Source: Arenicellales bacterium
GTDB taxonomy: Bacteria > Pseudomonadota > Gammaproteobacteria > Arenicellales > JAJDZL01
Direction of reading: 5' to 3'
NCBI GenBank assembly: GCA_958295885.1
Contig: OY282380.1
Span: forward strand, 2,232,001 to 2,296,000
Length of the DNA stretch: 64,000 bases
Shown here: positions 44,201 to 54,010 of the stretch, piece after piece
Layout: every line of letters starts with the position of its first letter
Numbering within the stretch: position 1 is the first letter of the stretch
Position numbers and translations under genes: made by a program
Notes under the pieces: generated by a model
What the model saw: only the letters and a program-made list of their open reading frames with translations
Databases searched by the model: none
What the model was told of the DNA's origin: nothing

Positions 44201-44773
44201 GAAGTTTCCCGTTGGAGTTTAAAGTTGGAATTGAAAAGATATGCGAACTCCATAACATCACTTGTTCAAATAACCGCCGAAAAGATGCATGCTCGAGACG
44301 CGAGAGCCCCTGACGCTTGATGACGTGAACTTGCCGAACAAGCCCGAATCAACATTCCTAATGACCGCCAAATACACCGTCATTCAGCAAAATGACCTTC
44401 GGTTTGCTTGGGTTTATCACACAACGATAAAGTGTTTACAGCAAACTGACAGCAGTGATTCGAGAACAATCGACACTGAACTGTCGATATTTTGATCAAT
44501 AGTGATCAGTGACGCTTGTCATTCTCTGTGAAATTCCGACTGATAATGCGATGGGTAGGAAGACCTACAGCTCAAGTTGTACAGGTATTGCGGTGGCTTG
44601 GACGCGGCGCGGCTTTGTACGAGTTCGTAATTTCAAATATGCAACATCTTTTGCTGGTTGAAGTGAAACATAATCGTCTCCATGAAACAATCAACCAAAG
44701 GATTTGTGTGCTATTGTCCGTCAGACAGTATATACACAGAAATTTGTCGCTAATGGACTGACTGCGAAAACGC

Positions 44774-45322
44774 ATGAATGATAACTCTGACAATTCACTG
44801 GCTTTTAGAGCTGCCGAGGGTGATGTGGAAGCGTTCGGCGAATTGCTTGAACGTCACTATGATCGCATTTACCGAGTGAGCGCTCGCGTGCTGTTCGGCG
44901 AAAGTGAGTTGGCGGCGGACGTTACGCAAGAGGTATGTTTGAAGCTGCAGTACAAACTTGCAAAATTTCGAGGCGACAGTCAATTCACAACGTGGCTTTA
45001 TCGGGTCGTCGTAAATACTGCCTACGATGCGTTGCGTGATAAATCTGTTCGTCAGCGCATTGAACGGAATTACGCCGAAACTGTAGCGCTTTCTCAAACC
45101 AATCACAGCTCGGAAACAGACGATTCGGCTTGGTTGTATATGGCTCTGAATCGGCTGTCTGATAAATTGCGCAGTACCGTGTTTCTTGTAATCGAAGAAG
45201 AGTTAACCCACGCAGAAGCCGGGAAGGTGCTGCAAATTCCAGAAAAAACCGTGTCTTGGCGAATGCACGAGGTGCGAAAACAACTGCGCGCGATGGCGGC
45301 CAGCGAGACGGCGAAGCGATGA
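44774..45322 (+). CDS. ECF-type RNA polymerase sigma factor
   Basis: A 182-aa alternative sigma factor. Region 2 reads AFGELLERHYDRIYRVSARVLF with LAADVTQEVCLKLQYKLAKFRGDSQFTTWLYRVVVNTAYD, and region 4 reads LSDKLRSTVFLVIEEELTHAEAGKVLQIPEKTVSWRMHEVRKQL, the DNA-binding helix-turn-helix. The stop overlaps the start of the VWA protein (ATGA), so the pair is translationally coupled. The downstream gene is membrane-bound and could control it, but no known anti-sigma motif is visible. Promoters it recognises are unknown. Confidence 0.88.
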   Translation: MNDNSDNSLAFRAAEGDVEAFGELLERHYDRIYRVSARVLFGESELAADVTQEVCLKLQYKLAKFRGDSQFTTWLYRVVVNTAYDALRDKSVRQRIERNYAETVALSQTNHSSETDDSAWLYMALNRLSDKLRSTVFLVIEEELTHAEAGKVLQIPEKTVSWRMHEVRKQLRAMAASETAKR

Positions 45323-47469
45323 ATGACGAGCTTGAAAGGTTGAAAAATGCGCTTCGCGCCAATGTGCCGCAAGTGTCCGCAGAAATTCGAGCACAGGCAA
45401 TTTCCGCGGCCAAGGAACATTACAGCCTTCAAAAACAGGTCGGCAGCAGCTCAGATCATGAACTTGCAACGCTGAAGTCAGCGTTTCGCAACACGGTTCC
45501 ACAGGCGCCACCACTGGTTCGCCTAACGGCAATTTCCGCGGCCAAAGAGCAATTCAACCGTCATACCAAAGGAAATGAAGTCGAAAAGCGTCATAAGGAT
45601 AAAGCGTTAAAGTTTAGCGCACTCACTTTATTGATAAGGAGATTACTTATGCACTTTTCACGTACTTCTCTGGCGCTCGTCGGCAGTGCCGCCATATTGG
45701 CAATTGGAATTGTTTCCTATCAGATTGCAGTTAAGACCTACGCGCCCGTTCAAAATCTGAAACCATTTGATGATGAATTCGCGCAAAATGTCGCGACTGA
45801 GTCTCCACAAACCAAGAATTTAGTGTCGTCTGAAATTCTGCAACGTCAATCTAAAAATGTGCGGCATGAAGCTGAAATTCTGCAGCGTGAAGCTGCTGTC
45901 AGGAGTGAATCGTTGAACCTAAATGAACAAAGCTTTTCTTACGATAGAAGCTTGAACGAAAAAAGCTTTCCTTTCGGTACAAGCTCCCAAAATATGACGG
46001 GTGGGTTGTTAATGTCCTTTGAGCCAACCGCGAATTCTGACAATTTTCAAAACGGTGCTCGTTTTACGGGTTTCAATTCCAATCCGGTAAAGTTGGTCAT
46101 CGAAGAACCGGTATCGACTTTCTCAATCGATGTGGATACCACCTCATACGCTTACCTGCGCGCAATGTTGAATCAAGGCATTGAAACGCCCAAGGATGCG
46201 ATTCGCACCGAAGAGCTTGTCAACTACTTCCATTACGACTACGCGCCACCTGACTCGCGTGATCAGCCGTTCGCCACCCATGTCTCTTTGATGCCAGCGC
46301 CTTGGAACCAGACCAACACAATAATGCACATCGGAATCAAGGCATTTGAACTGGACAGAAGCAACGCACCGCCTGCGAATCTAGTCTTTTTGATCGATAC
46401 TTCGGGATCAATGGATCAACCGAATAAATTACCACTGCTGATTCGTTCATTCAAACTGCTGTTGTCCAATCTGGGATCGGACGACAGGGTCGCGATTGTT
46501 GCCTACGCGGGATCTGCCGGAGTGGTTTTGGAACCGACGCCAGTTTCGCAGCGAAGTAAAATTCTGAACAGTCTCGAAAATCTTTACGCAGGTGGTTCAA
46601 CTGCCGGCGGAGAAGGAATTCGTTTAGCTTACACTCTCGCTGAACAGCACATGGTTGCGGACGGCATTAACCGGGTGATCCTTGCAACCGACGGAGATTT
46701 CAATGTCGGCATGACAGATATTGATGAGCTTGAGGAATTCATTTCGCGCAAGCGTTCAAGCGGAGTATTTCTTTCAGTTCTAGGGTTTGGGCTGGACAAC
46801 TACAACGACGACCTGATGCAGCATCTCGCCCAGAGCGGGAATGGCAATGCCGCATACATCGATTCAATATCAGAGGCGCAAAAAGTGTTAGCCGAGCAAG
46901 TGACTTCGACGCTCGTAACGATTGCAAAGGATGTGAAGATCCAAGTAGAATTCAATCCTGAGCGAGTCAGCGAATACCGGCTGATCGGCTATGAGACCCG
47001 CATGCTTGAGCGGGAAGATTTTCGCAACGACAAGGTCGATGCCGGTGAAGTTGGCGCGGGACATGCGGTTACGGCCATCTATGAATTGACGCCGGCAAAC
47101 ACGGACGCAGGCCTCATTCCTCCGAGCCGGTATCAGAGCGAAGAATCAAATCTGAGCAGCGGCTTCGACAACGAATTCGCATTTTTGAAAATCCGTTACA
47201 AGCTCCCCAATTCGCAGTCGAGCACTTTGATTTCGCATCCGGTGACAGTCAGCGACTACTACGAAAAAACCGACTCGGCGCCGCGCGATGTGCGTTTTTC
47301 TGTGGCGGTGGCAGCTTTCGGCGAACTTCTGCGTGGTGGACAATACACTGGCGATTTCAGATATGACGATGTCATCGTCCTAGCGAGAGATGCGATTGGC
47401 GATGACCGTTTCGGCTACCGCAGCGAATTTTTGCGACTGGTGCGCATGGCTCAGGTGGCAAGCCCCTAG
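45319..47469 (+). CDS. Membrane-anchored VWA-domain protein (YfbK-like)
   Basis: A 716-aa protein beginning at ATG 45319, which overlaps the sigma-factor stop. The first 90 residues hold two copies of a roughly 40-residue motif: LKNALRANVPQVSAEIRAQA with ISAAKEH, and LKSAFRNTVPQAPPLVRLTA with ISAAKEQ. These are followed by a transmembrane helix (TSLALVGSAAILAIGIVSYQ, about 114-133). Residues after about 250 match YfbK-type proteins: TFSIDVDTTSYAYLRAML, the VWA domain with LVFLIDTSGSMDQPNKLPLL (MIDAS DTSGS), and the C-terminal part of the DUF3520 type (ENLYAGGSTAGGEGI precedes it). The role is unknown. Coupling to the ECF factor suggests a sensing or regulatory link. Confidence 0.82.
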   Translation: MNDELERLKNALRANVPQVSAEIRAQAISAAKEHYSLQKQVGSSSDHELATLKSAFRNTVPQAPPLVRLTAISAAKEQFNRHTKGNEVEKRHKDKALKFSALTLLIRRLLMHFSRTSLALVGSAAILAIGIVSYQIAVKTYAPVQNLKPFDDEFAQNVATESPQTKNLVSSEILQRQSKNVRHEAEILQREAAVRSESLNLNEQSFSYDRSLNEKSFPFGTSSQNMTGGLLMSFEPTANSDNFQNGARFTGFNSNPVKLVIEEPVSTFSIDVDTTSYAYLRAMLNQGIETPKDAIRTEELVNYFHYDYAPPDSRDQPFATHVSLMPAPWNQTNTIMHIGIKAFELDRSNAPPANLVFLIDTSGSMDQPNKLPLLIRSFKLLLSNLGSDDRVAIVAYAGSAGVVLEPTPVSQRSKILNSLENLYAGGSTAGGEGIRLAYTLAEQHMVADGINRVILATDGDFNVGMTDIDELEEFISRKRSSGVFLSVLGFGLDNYNDDLMQHLAQSGNGNAAYIDSISEAQKVLAEQVTSTLVTIAKDVKIQVEFNPERVSEYRLIGYETRMLEREDFRNDKVDAGEVGAGHAVTAIYELTPANTDAGLIPPSRYQSEESNLSSGFDNEFAFLKIRYKLPNSQSSTLISHPVTVSDYYEKTDSAPRDVRFSVAVAAFGELLRGGQYTGDFRYDDVIVLARDAIGDDRFGYRSEFLRLVRMAQVASP

Positions 47470-48059
47470 AACCAGCTGAACGGGAGTTCCTAGGGCGAAA
47501 ATAGCAATTTATGATCATGACCCTCTCACTTAAGGTAACATGTCACTTTTCTCGCTGATGTGTTCCTTTGGTGATGGTGGTCGCTGCTGCTGGGGACTGA
47601 TCTAAGAAGTTTCCCACTGTTTTCATTGAAAATATTTTGATGGTCTCATTACCTGACTGTCGTTGAAGCATGTTTGAATCTGCTTCATTTATGTTTTTCT
47701 TGCTGGACGCTAATTTTAGAAATTTAGGAGGAATAAGGCATCAAGCTGAAAGATTCAGCAACGGCTGACTGCACCAAAACAAGCAAATCTGACTCAATAG
47801 CCAGATTCATCCGTTTTCGCGGCACTGATTTAGGATTAATCCACGAATCGCGTACAGGAGATCCGCCGGCAGTCGAACGCCGTTCCGAAGACGTCGTTTT
47901 TTGGCGGACAAAGTCTTTAGATAGCTCAATCATCAACAGGTTCAACTATTTACACATTGCATATAGCCTAAGGCCGCCGTTCGTATTCATGCTTATTCAG
48001 CCCTGAACATCCGGGCATCACATCGTCGCCTAGTTCGAGACAACGTAACAGGCCGGCAA
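47470..48059. other. Non-coding stretch
   Basis: About 590 bases after the VWA gene with no supported gene. CCCTAG...CTAGGG just after the stop (47464-47495) could form a hairpin but has no U-tract. Confidence 0.4.
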
Positions 48060-48290
48060 ATGGTTGTCCATGGTGAACATCATGGTCGCCAATCTCAAGT
48101 GGTTTCTGCTAGGGACTTGTCATGGTGCCAGGGGTGGCTGTTTCACCAATACATTTTTGTGTTCAACTATCGTTTCAATCGGCGCTTATGCGAGGATCAA
48201 CTACCGCAACGGCTGCTGAATGCAGCCGCCAATCACACAGCACTTTCCTTGAAGGCAATTTATGCAGAATCAAGAGCTGGGGCATTTATG
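48060..48290 (+). pseudogene. IS1595-family transposase, C-terminal relic
   Basis: One frame gives MVANLKWFLLGTCHGARGG and a second FVFNYRFNRRLCEDQLPQRL, which are the consecutive C-terminal motifs of IS1595 transposases. A frameshift separates them. The N-terminal four-fifths of the gene is missing. It is the same family as the relic at 49-1095. Confidence 0.75.
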
Positions 48291-48554
48291 AGAATCACTG
48301 ATAGGAAGTCAAAAAGAAAAATTTGTTCATTTTGAATCAAAAAATCTTTCTGATTCCCGCATCTTTCAGAATGTCGTTTGTAGTATGGCGGGACTTAATT
48401 TTTGTTGGAACTGAAACTAAAGATTTTCTGTCATTTTCAAGTTATTGTTGGATCTCCATATTTCATGGCTGTCATGGCTGCCTAGTAGTTGTCTTGACCG
48501 ATACCATCCATTCCGTTTGAGTAATTTCTTTACTATTGGTGCATAGTCTAACAT

Positions 48555-48880
48555 TCAATCATGCAAAAGCCGCCAAAGGCAGTGATTCAAAATTTTTACG
48601 GCTGACCAAAGTATCTTGATACCGATTTCAACGTCGCTTTGGAGAGGTTCTTGTCTTGAGTCAAGTTTAAAGATTATCACAACATTAAGCAGTTCTTCTT
48701 CTGTCAAGCCATGATTCTTTCTAAGAAGATAAGAACCTATATCTCGCAGTTCATTGACCAATTCTTCGTATGATTCAGCTTCTAAATGAAGACCTCGAAC
48801 ATCTTCACTATTTGCCGCCAATCTTTAATCTTCGGAATAAAGGATGTTTACTATGCGCTCAAATTCAGCCATTACTCATC
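48555..48880 (-). pseudogene. DUF1902-like protein, broken
   Basis: The reading NSEDVRGLHLEAESYEELVNELRDIGSYLL is the DUF1902 pattern (SDDVPGLxxEAxSxEELxxxL), usual in HicB-like antitoxins or small regulators. A stop (near 48825) separates it from a possible start (MAEFERIVNILYSED) and the C-terminus runs out of the family. I see no clear toxin partner. Confidence 0.45.
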
Positions 48881-49660
48881 CCCTTTATATTTACCTAATT
48901 GATAACACACAACATTTAATTTAAATTTATTGACAATATAACTTAACCTTAATTGAAAGATAGATTTTCGAATCAAAAAAAGCCCTGTAAATTATGGTCT
49001 TAGATCAACAATCGATTTCACTGTAAATGGGGCAAAACTGAGGTTTGGATGATATTGGACGGAGAGCTGTGCGATTAAGTGCAGGCATGTGATAGAGAAC
49101 AATTTGAGAAATTTTGGTCAGACCTGAGTTTGGGATGCGGCCGGTCTTCGTACCTGACTTTCGGTCGAGAATGTGGCAACATAAGGGTCATGTCGCACAT
49201 TGTCCAATTTACGAGATGGATCATCGCATCGCCCAGTTGATATTGGAACCGTTCAGGGGTCAGCGCATAGAGCCGGAGCAGAATACATTGATTCAGCCAA
49301 GTGCGGTGACTTTTCCCCTCTGAATCGGTACGAGCTGGCACACGCCGAACGGGGACAATCGGGTTCAGTGGTGTCTGGGATTTTTGGAGCGCATGGAGGC
49401 TTTGGCTCTGTTGGAGTTCACTGTCTGCCTACGCGTTGCTGATTTTACCAGGTGAAAGTAAATCTGCAAATTTCAAGCTGCTTGCTCTAATCTTTCCGAT
49501 GCTCAACATTCGCGAAAAGGAATGGAGGTTCGTGATCGTAATTCGGTCGAATTTAGTAGAAGTGAATGATCAAATCCGTAATGTACAATCCATATCAGCT
49601 GTCCCTCGATTTGATGTTTGAATGACTTTACGTTTCTAAAAAAATGATTAGTCGAAATTT
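48881..49660. other. Non-coding stretch
   Basis: About 780 bases upstream of the amidase with no supported gene. Several short open frames between 49075 and 49442 have no family pattern and overlap each other on both strands. Confidence 0.4.
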
Positions 49661-51175
49661 ATGGAACTGAAAAAACCTACGCACGCCCATCTCAGACAAA
49701 TCGCATCGGAGTTTGGAATGAATCTGTCCGATCAGCGAATCCAAGAATTTCTCGAGGTCATGCAGCCTATGATCGAAGACTATGAAACTGTTCATGCCTT
49801 GTCTGATTTCTTGCCTGAAGTGGTTTATCCTCGATCGGAAGTCATATTTCCAAAGGAAGAAGAAAATCCATTCAATGCGTGGTACGTGAAAACCCACATT
49901 CAAGGCGCGGAAGAGGGAATTCTGAAAGGAAAGGAAGTTGCGCTCAAAGACAACATTTGTCTGGCCGACGTGCCGATGATGAATGGTGCTTCTACGCTTG
50001 AGGGTTATGTTCCGGATATTGATGCGACGGTGGTGACTCGGTTGCTGGATGCCGGCGCCACCATTGTTGGAAAAGCTCAATGTGAATATCTCTGTGCTTC
50101 CGGCGGCAGTCATACAAGTGCATTGGGACCCGTTGTCAATCCACATCGAAAAGAATTTTCTGCTGGGGGTTCATCTTCCGGTTGCGGGGCTCTCGTTGCC
50201 GGTGGCGCGGTAGACATGGCGGTTGGTGGAGATCAGGGAGGCTCAATTCGCATTCCTGCGTCGTATTCGGGCTGCTGCGGCATGAAACCGACACACGGAT
50301 TGGTTCCCTATACCGGAGTGATGCCCATTGACACCGTAATCGATCACATTGGACCAATGACCCAAAATGTTTTGGACAACGCAAAAATGCTACAGGCAAT
50401 CGCCGGTGAAGATGGACTCGACCCGCGTCAGTATTCACCGCAGGTGGATGACTATGTCGGCGCCGTTGGAGGGAATGTGAGTCACTTGCGAATTGGCGTT
50501 GTTAAAGAAGGATTCGGTCGGCGCGGGTCCGAACCCGACGTAGATCAAAAAGTACGCGAAGCACTTGATGTTTTCGTCCAGCTGGGCATATCGGTTGAAG
50601 AAATTACTATCCCGTTTCATCGCCTGGGTGAAGCGCTCTGGACTCCCATCGGCTTGGAAGGACTTACCAATCAGATGATGATTGGCAACGCATTGGGTAC
50701 CGGATGGGGCGGGCTGCATGTCACTTCGCTGCTCAAATCTCACGCAAAATGGCATCAGAAAGTGGATGACTTGGATGATATTGTAATCATTTCCATGCTG
50801 ATCGGTCAGTTTTATCGCAAGCACTGTTACGGTTACTATTACGCCAAGTCACAAAATCTGGTTCGAAAGCTAAGAGCTGAATATGATGCCGCTTTAGAAC
50901 ATGTCGATCTGCTGCTGATGCCAACCTTGCCGATGAAAGCAACTCCCTTACCCCCACCCGACGCTTCACTGAAAATCTACTGCAGACGAGGTTTTGAAAT
51001 GGGTGCGAATACAGCCCCAACCGACTTGACGGGACATCCGGCGATGTCGATTCCATGTGCGATGAGTGACGGACTTCCAATTGGGCTGATGCTAGTGGGC
51101 GGCAAATGGTGTGAATCTACGATTTATCGGGCTGCCTATGCATTTGAGCAGGCAGCCGACTGGCGGTCTCGGTAG
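49661..51175 (+). CDS. Amidase-signature family hydrolase
   Basis: A 504-aa enzyme of the amidase-signature family, which hydrolyses a carboxamide to acid and ammonia. The triad is present: lysine in KGKEVALKDNICLAD (near 93), then FSAGGSSSGCGALVAGG and GGDQGGSIRIPASYSGCCG with the nucleophilic serine (near 193). The N-terminal 65 residues before the signature are longer than in GatA, resembling stand-alone aliphatic or aryl amidases. The substrate cannot be told. It is not GatA, since the gat genes are elsewhere and the sequence differs. No operon partner is adjacent. The ATG at 49661 is the only good start. Confidence 0.85.
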   Translation: MELKKPTHAHLRQIASEFGMNLSDQRIQEFLEVMQPMIEDYETVHALSDFLPEVVYPRSEVIFPKEEENPFNAWYVKTHIQGAEEGILKGKEVALKDNICLADVPMMNGASTLEGYVPDIDATVVTRLLDAGATIVGKAQCEYLCASGGSHTSALGPVVNPHRKEFSAGGSSSGCGALVAGGAVDMAVGGDQGGSIRIPASYSGCCGMKPTHGLVPYTGVMPIDTVIDHIGPMTQNVLDNAKMLQAIAGEDGLDPRQYSPQVDDYVGAVGGNVSHLRIGVVKEGFGRRGSEPDVDQKVREALDVFVQLGISVEEITIPFHRLGEALWTPIGLEGLTNQMMIGNALGTGWGGLHVTSLLKSHAKWHQKVDDLDDIVIISMLIGQFYRKHCYGYYYAKSQNLVRKLRAEYDAALEHVDLLLMPTLPMKATPLPPPDASLKIYCRRGFEMGANTAPTDLTGHPAMSIPCAMSDGLPIGLMLVGGKWCESTIYRAAYAFEQAADWRSR

Positions 51176-51488
51176 TAAATGTGCTGAAGAGCTTACATAG
51201 GTGTCCGATCTGATCCTTCCCTGATAATGTTGCGATACTTAAATAAAAAAAGTAATCTCAAATAATTAAGGTAAATCTGGGACTGTGTAATCGCTTCGCT
51301 CCCTGTGAGACATATCAATTCTGCATAAATTTCCCAGAATATTTGTTGCTGTTTCGGGAAGATCAAGGGTAAAATTCATTTGCATAGTCAAGTAGGAAAT
51401 TCCGATATTTCTTCTAGATGATCTGGCAGACAAACAACAATTAATTCGCTGAACATCCATCCCTTTTCAACCAGTTCGAATCAGATAA
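51176..51488. other. Non-coding stretch
   Basis: About 310 AT-rich bases between the amidase and the SprT-like gene. No supported gene, tRNA or convincing terminator was seen. Confidence 0.45.
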
Positions 51489-52328
51489 ATGCGTACCTAT
51501 AATTTTAGAGTAAGTGATCCAGTTTATTTTGTGAGCTCAAGAGGGAAGGAGGAAGGATTCATCATAAGAATTCGAGGTGCGAAAGCAAATGTGTTAGTTG
51601 ATGATGGCACTGAATTTAGCGTTTCACTGCCTCTTCTTCACATTCGAAAAGGCGTTGCTCCCAAACGTGTATTGACGAAAACCCAAATGGTTCGCTTGGG
51701 ATTTCACGTTGGGGACCTCGTATCCTTTGCTGATGGCAACGGCAATAAAGTATCGGGATTTGTTCAGCGATTGAACCCTAAGCAAGCTCGCATCCACGCT
51801 GATGATCGGGTATGGAGCGTATCATACTCATTGTTAGAAAAGGAAGGCGCTTATGAACAGTCTCTCAAGAATATTCGGCGACTCGAAGAAATTGAAAAAT
51901 ATGCGGATCAGCAGTTGGAAAAACATGGTCTGTCTTCATGGCGATTCGTTTTCGACAATGCAGCAAGACGCTATGGCGCCTGCTTCTACGAAGATAAAGT
52001 CATAAGCATGTCGGAACAGTTTTGTCTCAAGTCAACAAAGGAAGATATCAAAGACGTATTGCTGCACGAAATAGCACACGCCTTGGTGGGAGAGGAACAT
52101 GGTCATGATGCAGTTTGGCGAACCAAAGCTTTCGAGATTGGAAGCACCGGCCGAAGAACACGCGGCGATAAGTTTGCACCGCCGAATTTCATCATAAGCT
52201 GCAAAGTCTGCGGATGGAATGCTGGTCGGGACCAACGAAAAAATGGAATGGTTTGCAATTCTTGTCGAACACCGATAACCTACGAACTCTACACGCCTGT
52301 GCGGTGGCCATCGTACAAAATTTCGTGA
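51489..52328 (+). CDS. SprT-like zinc metalloprotein
   Basis: A 279-aa intracellular protein. The first 120 residues have two repeated SH3-like stretches (VSDPVYFVSSRGKEEGFI and VGDLVSFADGNGNKVSGFV) unlike standard SprT. The metallopeptidase core has the zinc site LLHEIAHALVGEEHGHDAVWR (HEIAH at about 192-196, third histidine downstream). The end has a zinc ribbon with CKVCGWNAGRDQ and CNSCRTP. In Spartan/SprT relatives this fold cleaves DNA-protein crosslinks, but that role is not established for this subgroup. It stands alone between non-coding stretches. Confidence 0.8.
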   Translation: MRTYNFRVSDPVYFVSSRGKEEGFIIRIRGAKANVLVDDGTEFSVSLPLLHIRKGVAPKRVLTKTQMVRLGFHVGDLVSFADGNGNKVSGFVQRLNPKQARIHADDRVWSVSYSLLEKEGAYEQSLKNIRRLEEIEKYADQQLEKHGLSSWRFVFDNAARRYGACFYEDKVISMSEQFCLKSTKEDIKDVLLHEIAHALVGEEHGHDAVWRTKAFEIGSTGRRTRGDKFAPPNFIISCKVCGWNAGRDQRKNGMVCNSCRTPITYELYTPVRWPSYKIS

Positions 52329-53249
52329 TTTTTAGTTCACTCTAGACTTGTTGAGAAAATTTCGAATTCAATTCAGCGAGCCAAAAGCTTGTTGAAATCA
52401 GGTCGGAGAAACTGAAAAATCTTGCATTTGATGGTCCTGATTACAGCCACGTCAGCAGCAAAGCACGGCACGGAACATTCCATTGCAGTGGCTCTGCTTC
52501 CTTACCATTTGATCTCATCATGCACAAACCAAGTCGGACTAGGAATTTTGGATGATGTCTTTGATCAGATTTGCCTAATCTGGAGCAAGCGTACTTTACA
52601 AAATGTCCTGCCATCAACAACTCGCAGTTTTTTTGATCCTGTTCGTATTGACGACTTTTCGATCAGCATTGACAAATGTCACCACAGGAACCACCAAAGA
52701 TGCCGAGTTTCAACTCAAAAAATGAAACCGATCGTTTGACCATGTCAATGAGGCAGCTCCATGAAATCCGTCTTCAACTGGGGCCGCTGCTAGAAGCTTA
52801 TGACCAAAACTAATTTGAAGCCAATGATAACCAAGCAAAATCCGGGTGACAAGTAACATCTGGCCTCGCTGCCCGAGTACGGACCACAGCCGGAGGAATT
52901 CAGATGAACGAGGTTTCGTTGATATCCTGAAGGTGATCCATAGATACGATTTATAACAACCACCGGGGTTCGATTCGCTAGTCAGACAAGCCAGATTCGA
53001 TGCTGTTTGAGCACAGGAAACCGACACGCAGGATCTTTGCGAGGTGCGCCCGCCCGCCTGCATTAAAGATCAAAGGCGATGATTGCGGGGTTACAGACTC
53101 GCCATCCGGCTTGATAAATGGCAGGATGTTCACTTGCTTATAACTGTCAAAACCCTAACTTTTGGTGTCAATCTGCCATTCGCTGAGCTGCTTACGCATT
53201 TGAACAGGCAGCTGGCTGGAGGTTTCGTTCGTATATTTTCTGAAAAGAC
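52329..53249. other. Decayed or non-coding stretch
   Basis: About 920 bases without a supported gene. Several short open frames are present on both strands (52422-52739, 52710-53063, 53083-53313), but none shows a family pattern, and they overlap. Confidence 0.4.
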
Positions 53250-53945
53250 TTACGCACGCATCCAACCTGTGCTCTGGATCAATCCAGTCATGATGCGGAC
53301 AAGCGACTGCTGAATTTCGTGCTGACGCGCTGACAATTGAACGAGAGCGCCCGGATCATCCAAAGCGTAGGCAGGAATCTGAACGAAAGAATCCTCGACC
53401 ATTGCCCGTTTGATTCCCGGATGTCCTAAGAAGCCGAAACAACTTTTCCCAAACTGAAATAGAGCTGCTGTTCCTTTATCCGTTGTTGCCAGTACCCGAG
53501 CGCCTTCAGGCAGTTCAGGAAAATCACTCATATAAATTACGAGCGGATAGGTTTTCGGAAGGTATCCGTTCAGCGCATCATCCACTTGTCGATGTGCGGT
53601 TTCAACTGACAGCGTCAACGGATTCTTCCTGACGGTGGAACCTGCCGCTAGAGTGAGAATCTGAGTGCCGGTTCCGAATGCGACGACCGGGATTTCGTCA
53701 TCAAGGCACGACTTGACGACATCGATCCGCTGCTGCAGCAATGGCAGCTTCGGCAGACTGACGGTTCCATAGGGAGCAGATCCCAAAACGATTAAACCAT
53801 CCTTAGGAAGATCGAATTTTTTGATCCAGCCTGGGTCGTGTGCAGGACGAATGTAGCGAAATCCGATATTTCTTCCTTCAAGGTGATCTTCTACAAATCC
53901 GAGGTATTCTGCATCAGTATGCTGCAGTACGGCGACAGTTTTCAC
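53250..53945 (-). CDS. Class I glutamine-amidotransferase-like protein lacking the catalytic cysteine
   Basis: A 231-aa protein with the class I glutamine-amidotransferase fold: DGLIVLGSAPYGTVSLP, then VVAFGTGTQILTLAAG where active enzymes have GICLGHQ or similar, and LGHPG where active enzymes have HPE. The nucleophilic cysteine is glycine here, and the catalytic glutamate position is also changed, while the histidine is kept. So it should not hydrolyse glutamine, although it is not a broken gene. It may bind a ligand or partner. It is 65 bases downstream of ispH on the same strand and could be co-transcribed. Confidence 0.75.
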   Translation of the reverse strand: MKTVAVLQHTDAEYLGFVEDHLEGRNIGFRYIRPAHDPGWIKKFDLPKDGLIVLGSAPYGTVSLPKLPLLQQRIDVVKSCLDDEIPVVAFGTGTQILTLAAGSTVRKNPLTLSVETAHRQVDDALNGYLPKTYPLVIYMSDFPELPEGARVLATTDKGTAALFQFGKSCFGFLGHPGIKRAMVEDSFVQIPAYALDDPGALVQLSARQHEIQQSLVRIMTGLIQSTGWMRA

Positions 53946-54010
53946 TTTGCAAGGGCCAATTTATCGAGTCAGATGGTCTATTGACCCATTAGAGCAGTCA
54001 GCTTCTTGCC

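Larger units (their letters stand above)
44115..44773. other. Divergent intergenic region, dsrE to sigma factor
   Basis: About 660 bases. The dsrE side holds a GGAGG site, a TATAAT box and a palindrome (listed separately). The remainder shows no gene I can support. Confidence 0.6.

Noticed and set aside
49075..49442. Several ORFs on both strands
   Set aside because: They overlap each other, lack ribosome-binding sites and show no family motifs.
52422..53313. ORFs of 76-117 codons on both strands
   Set aside because: Low-complexity translations without any domain and mutually overlapping.
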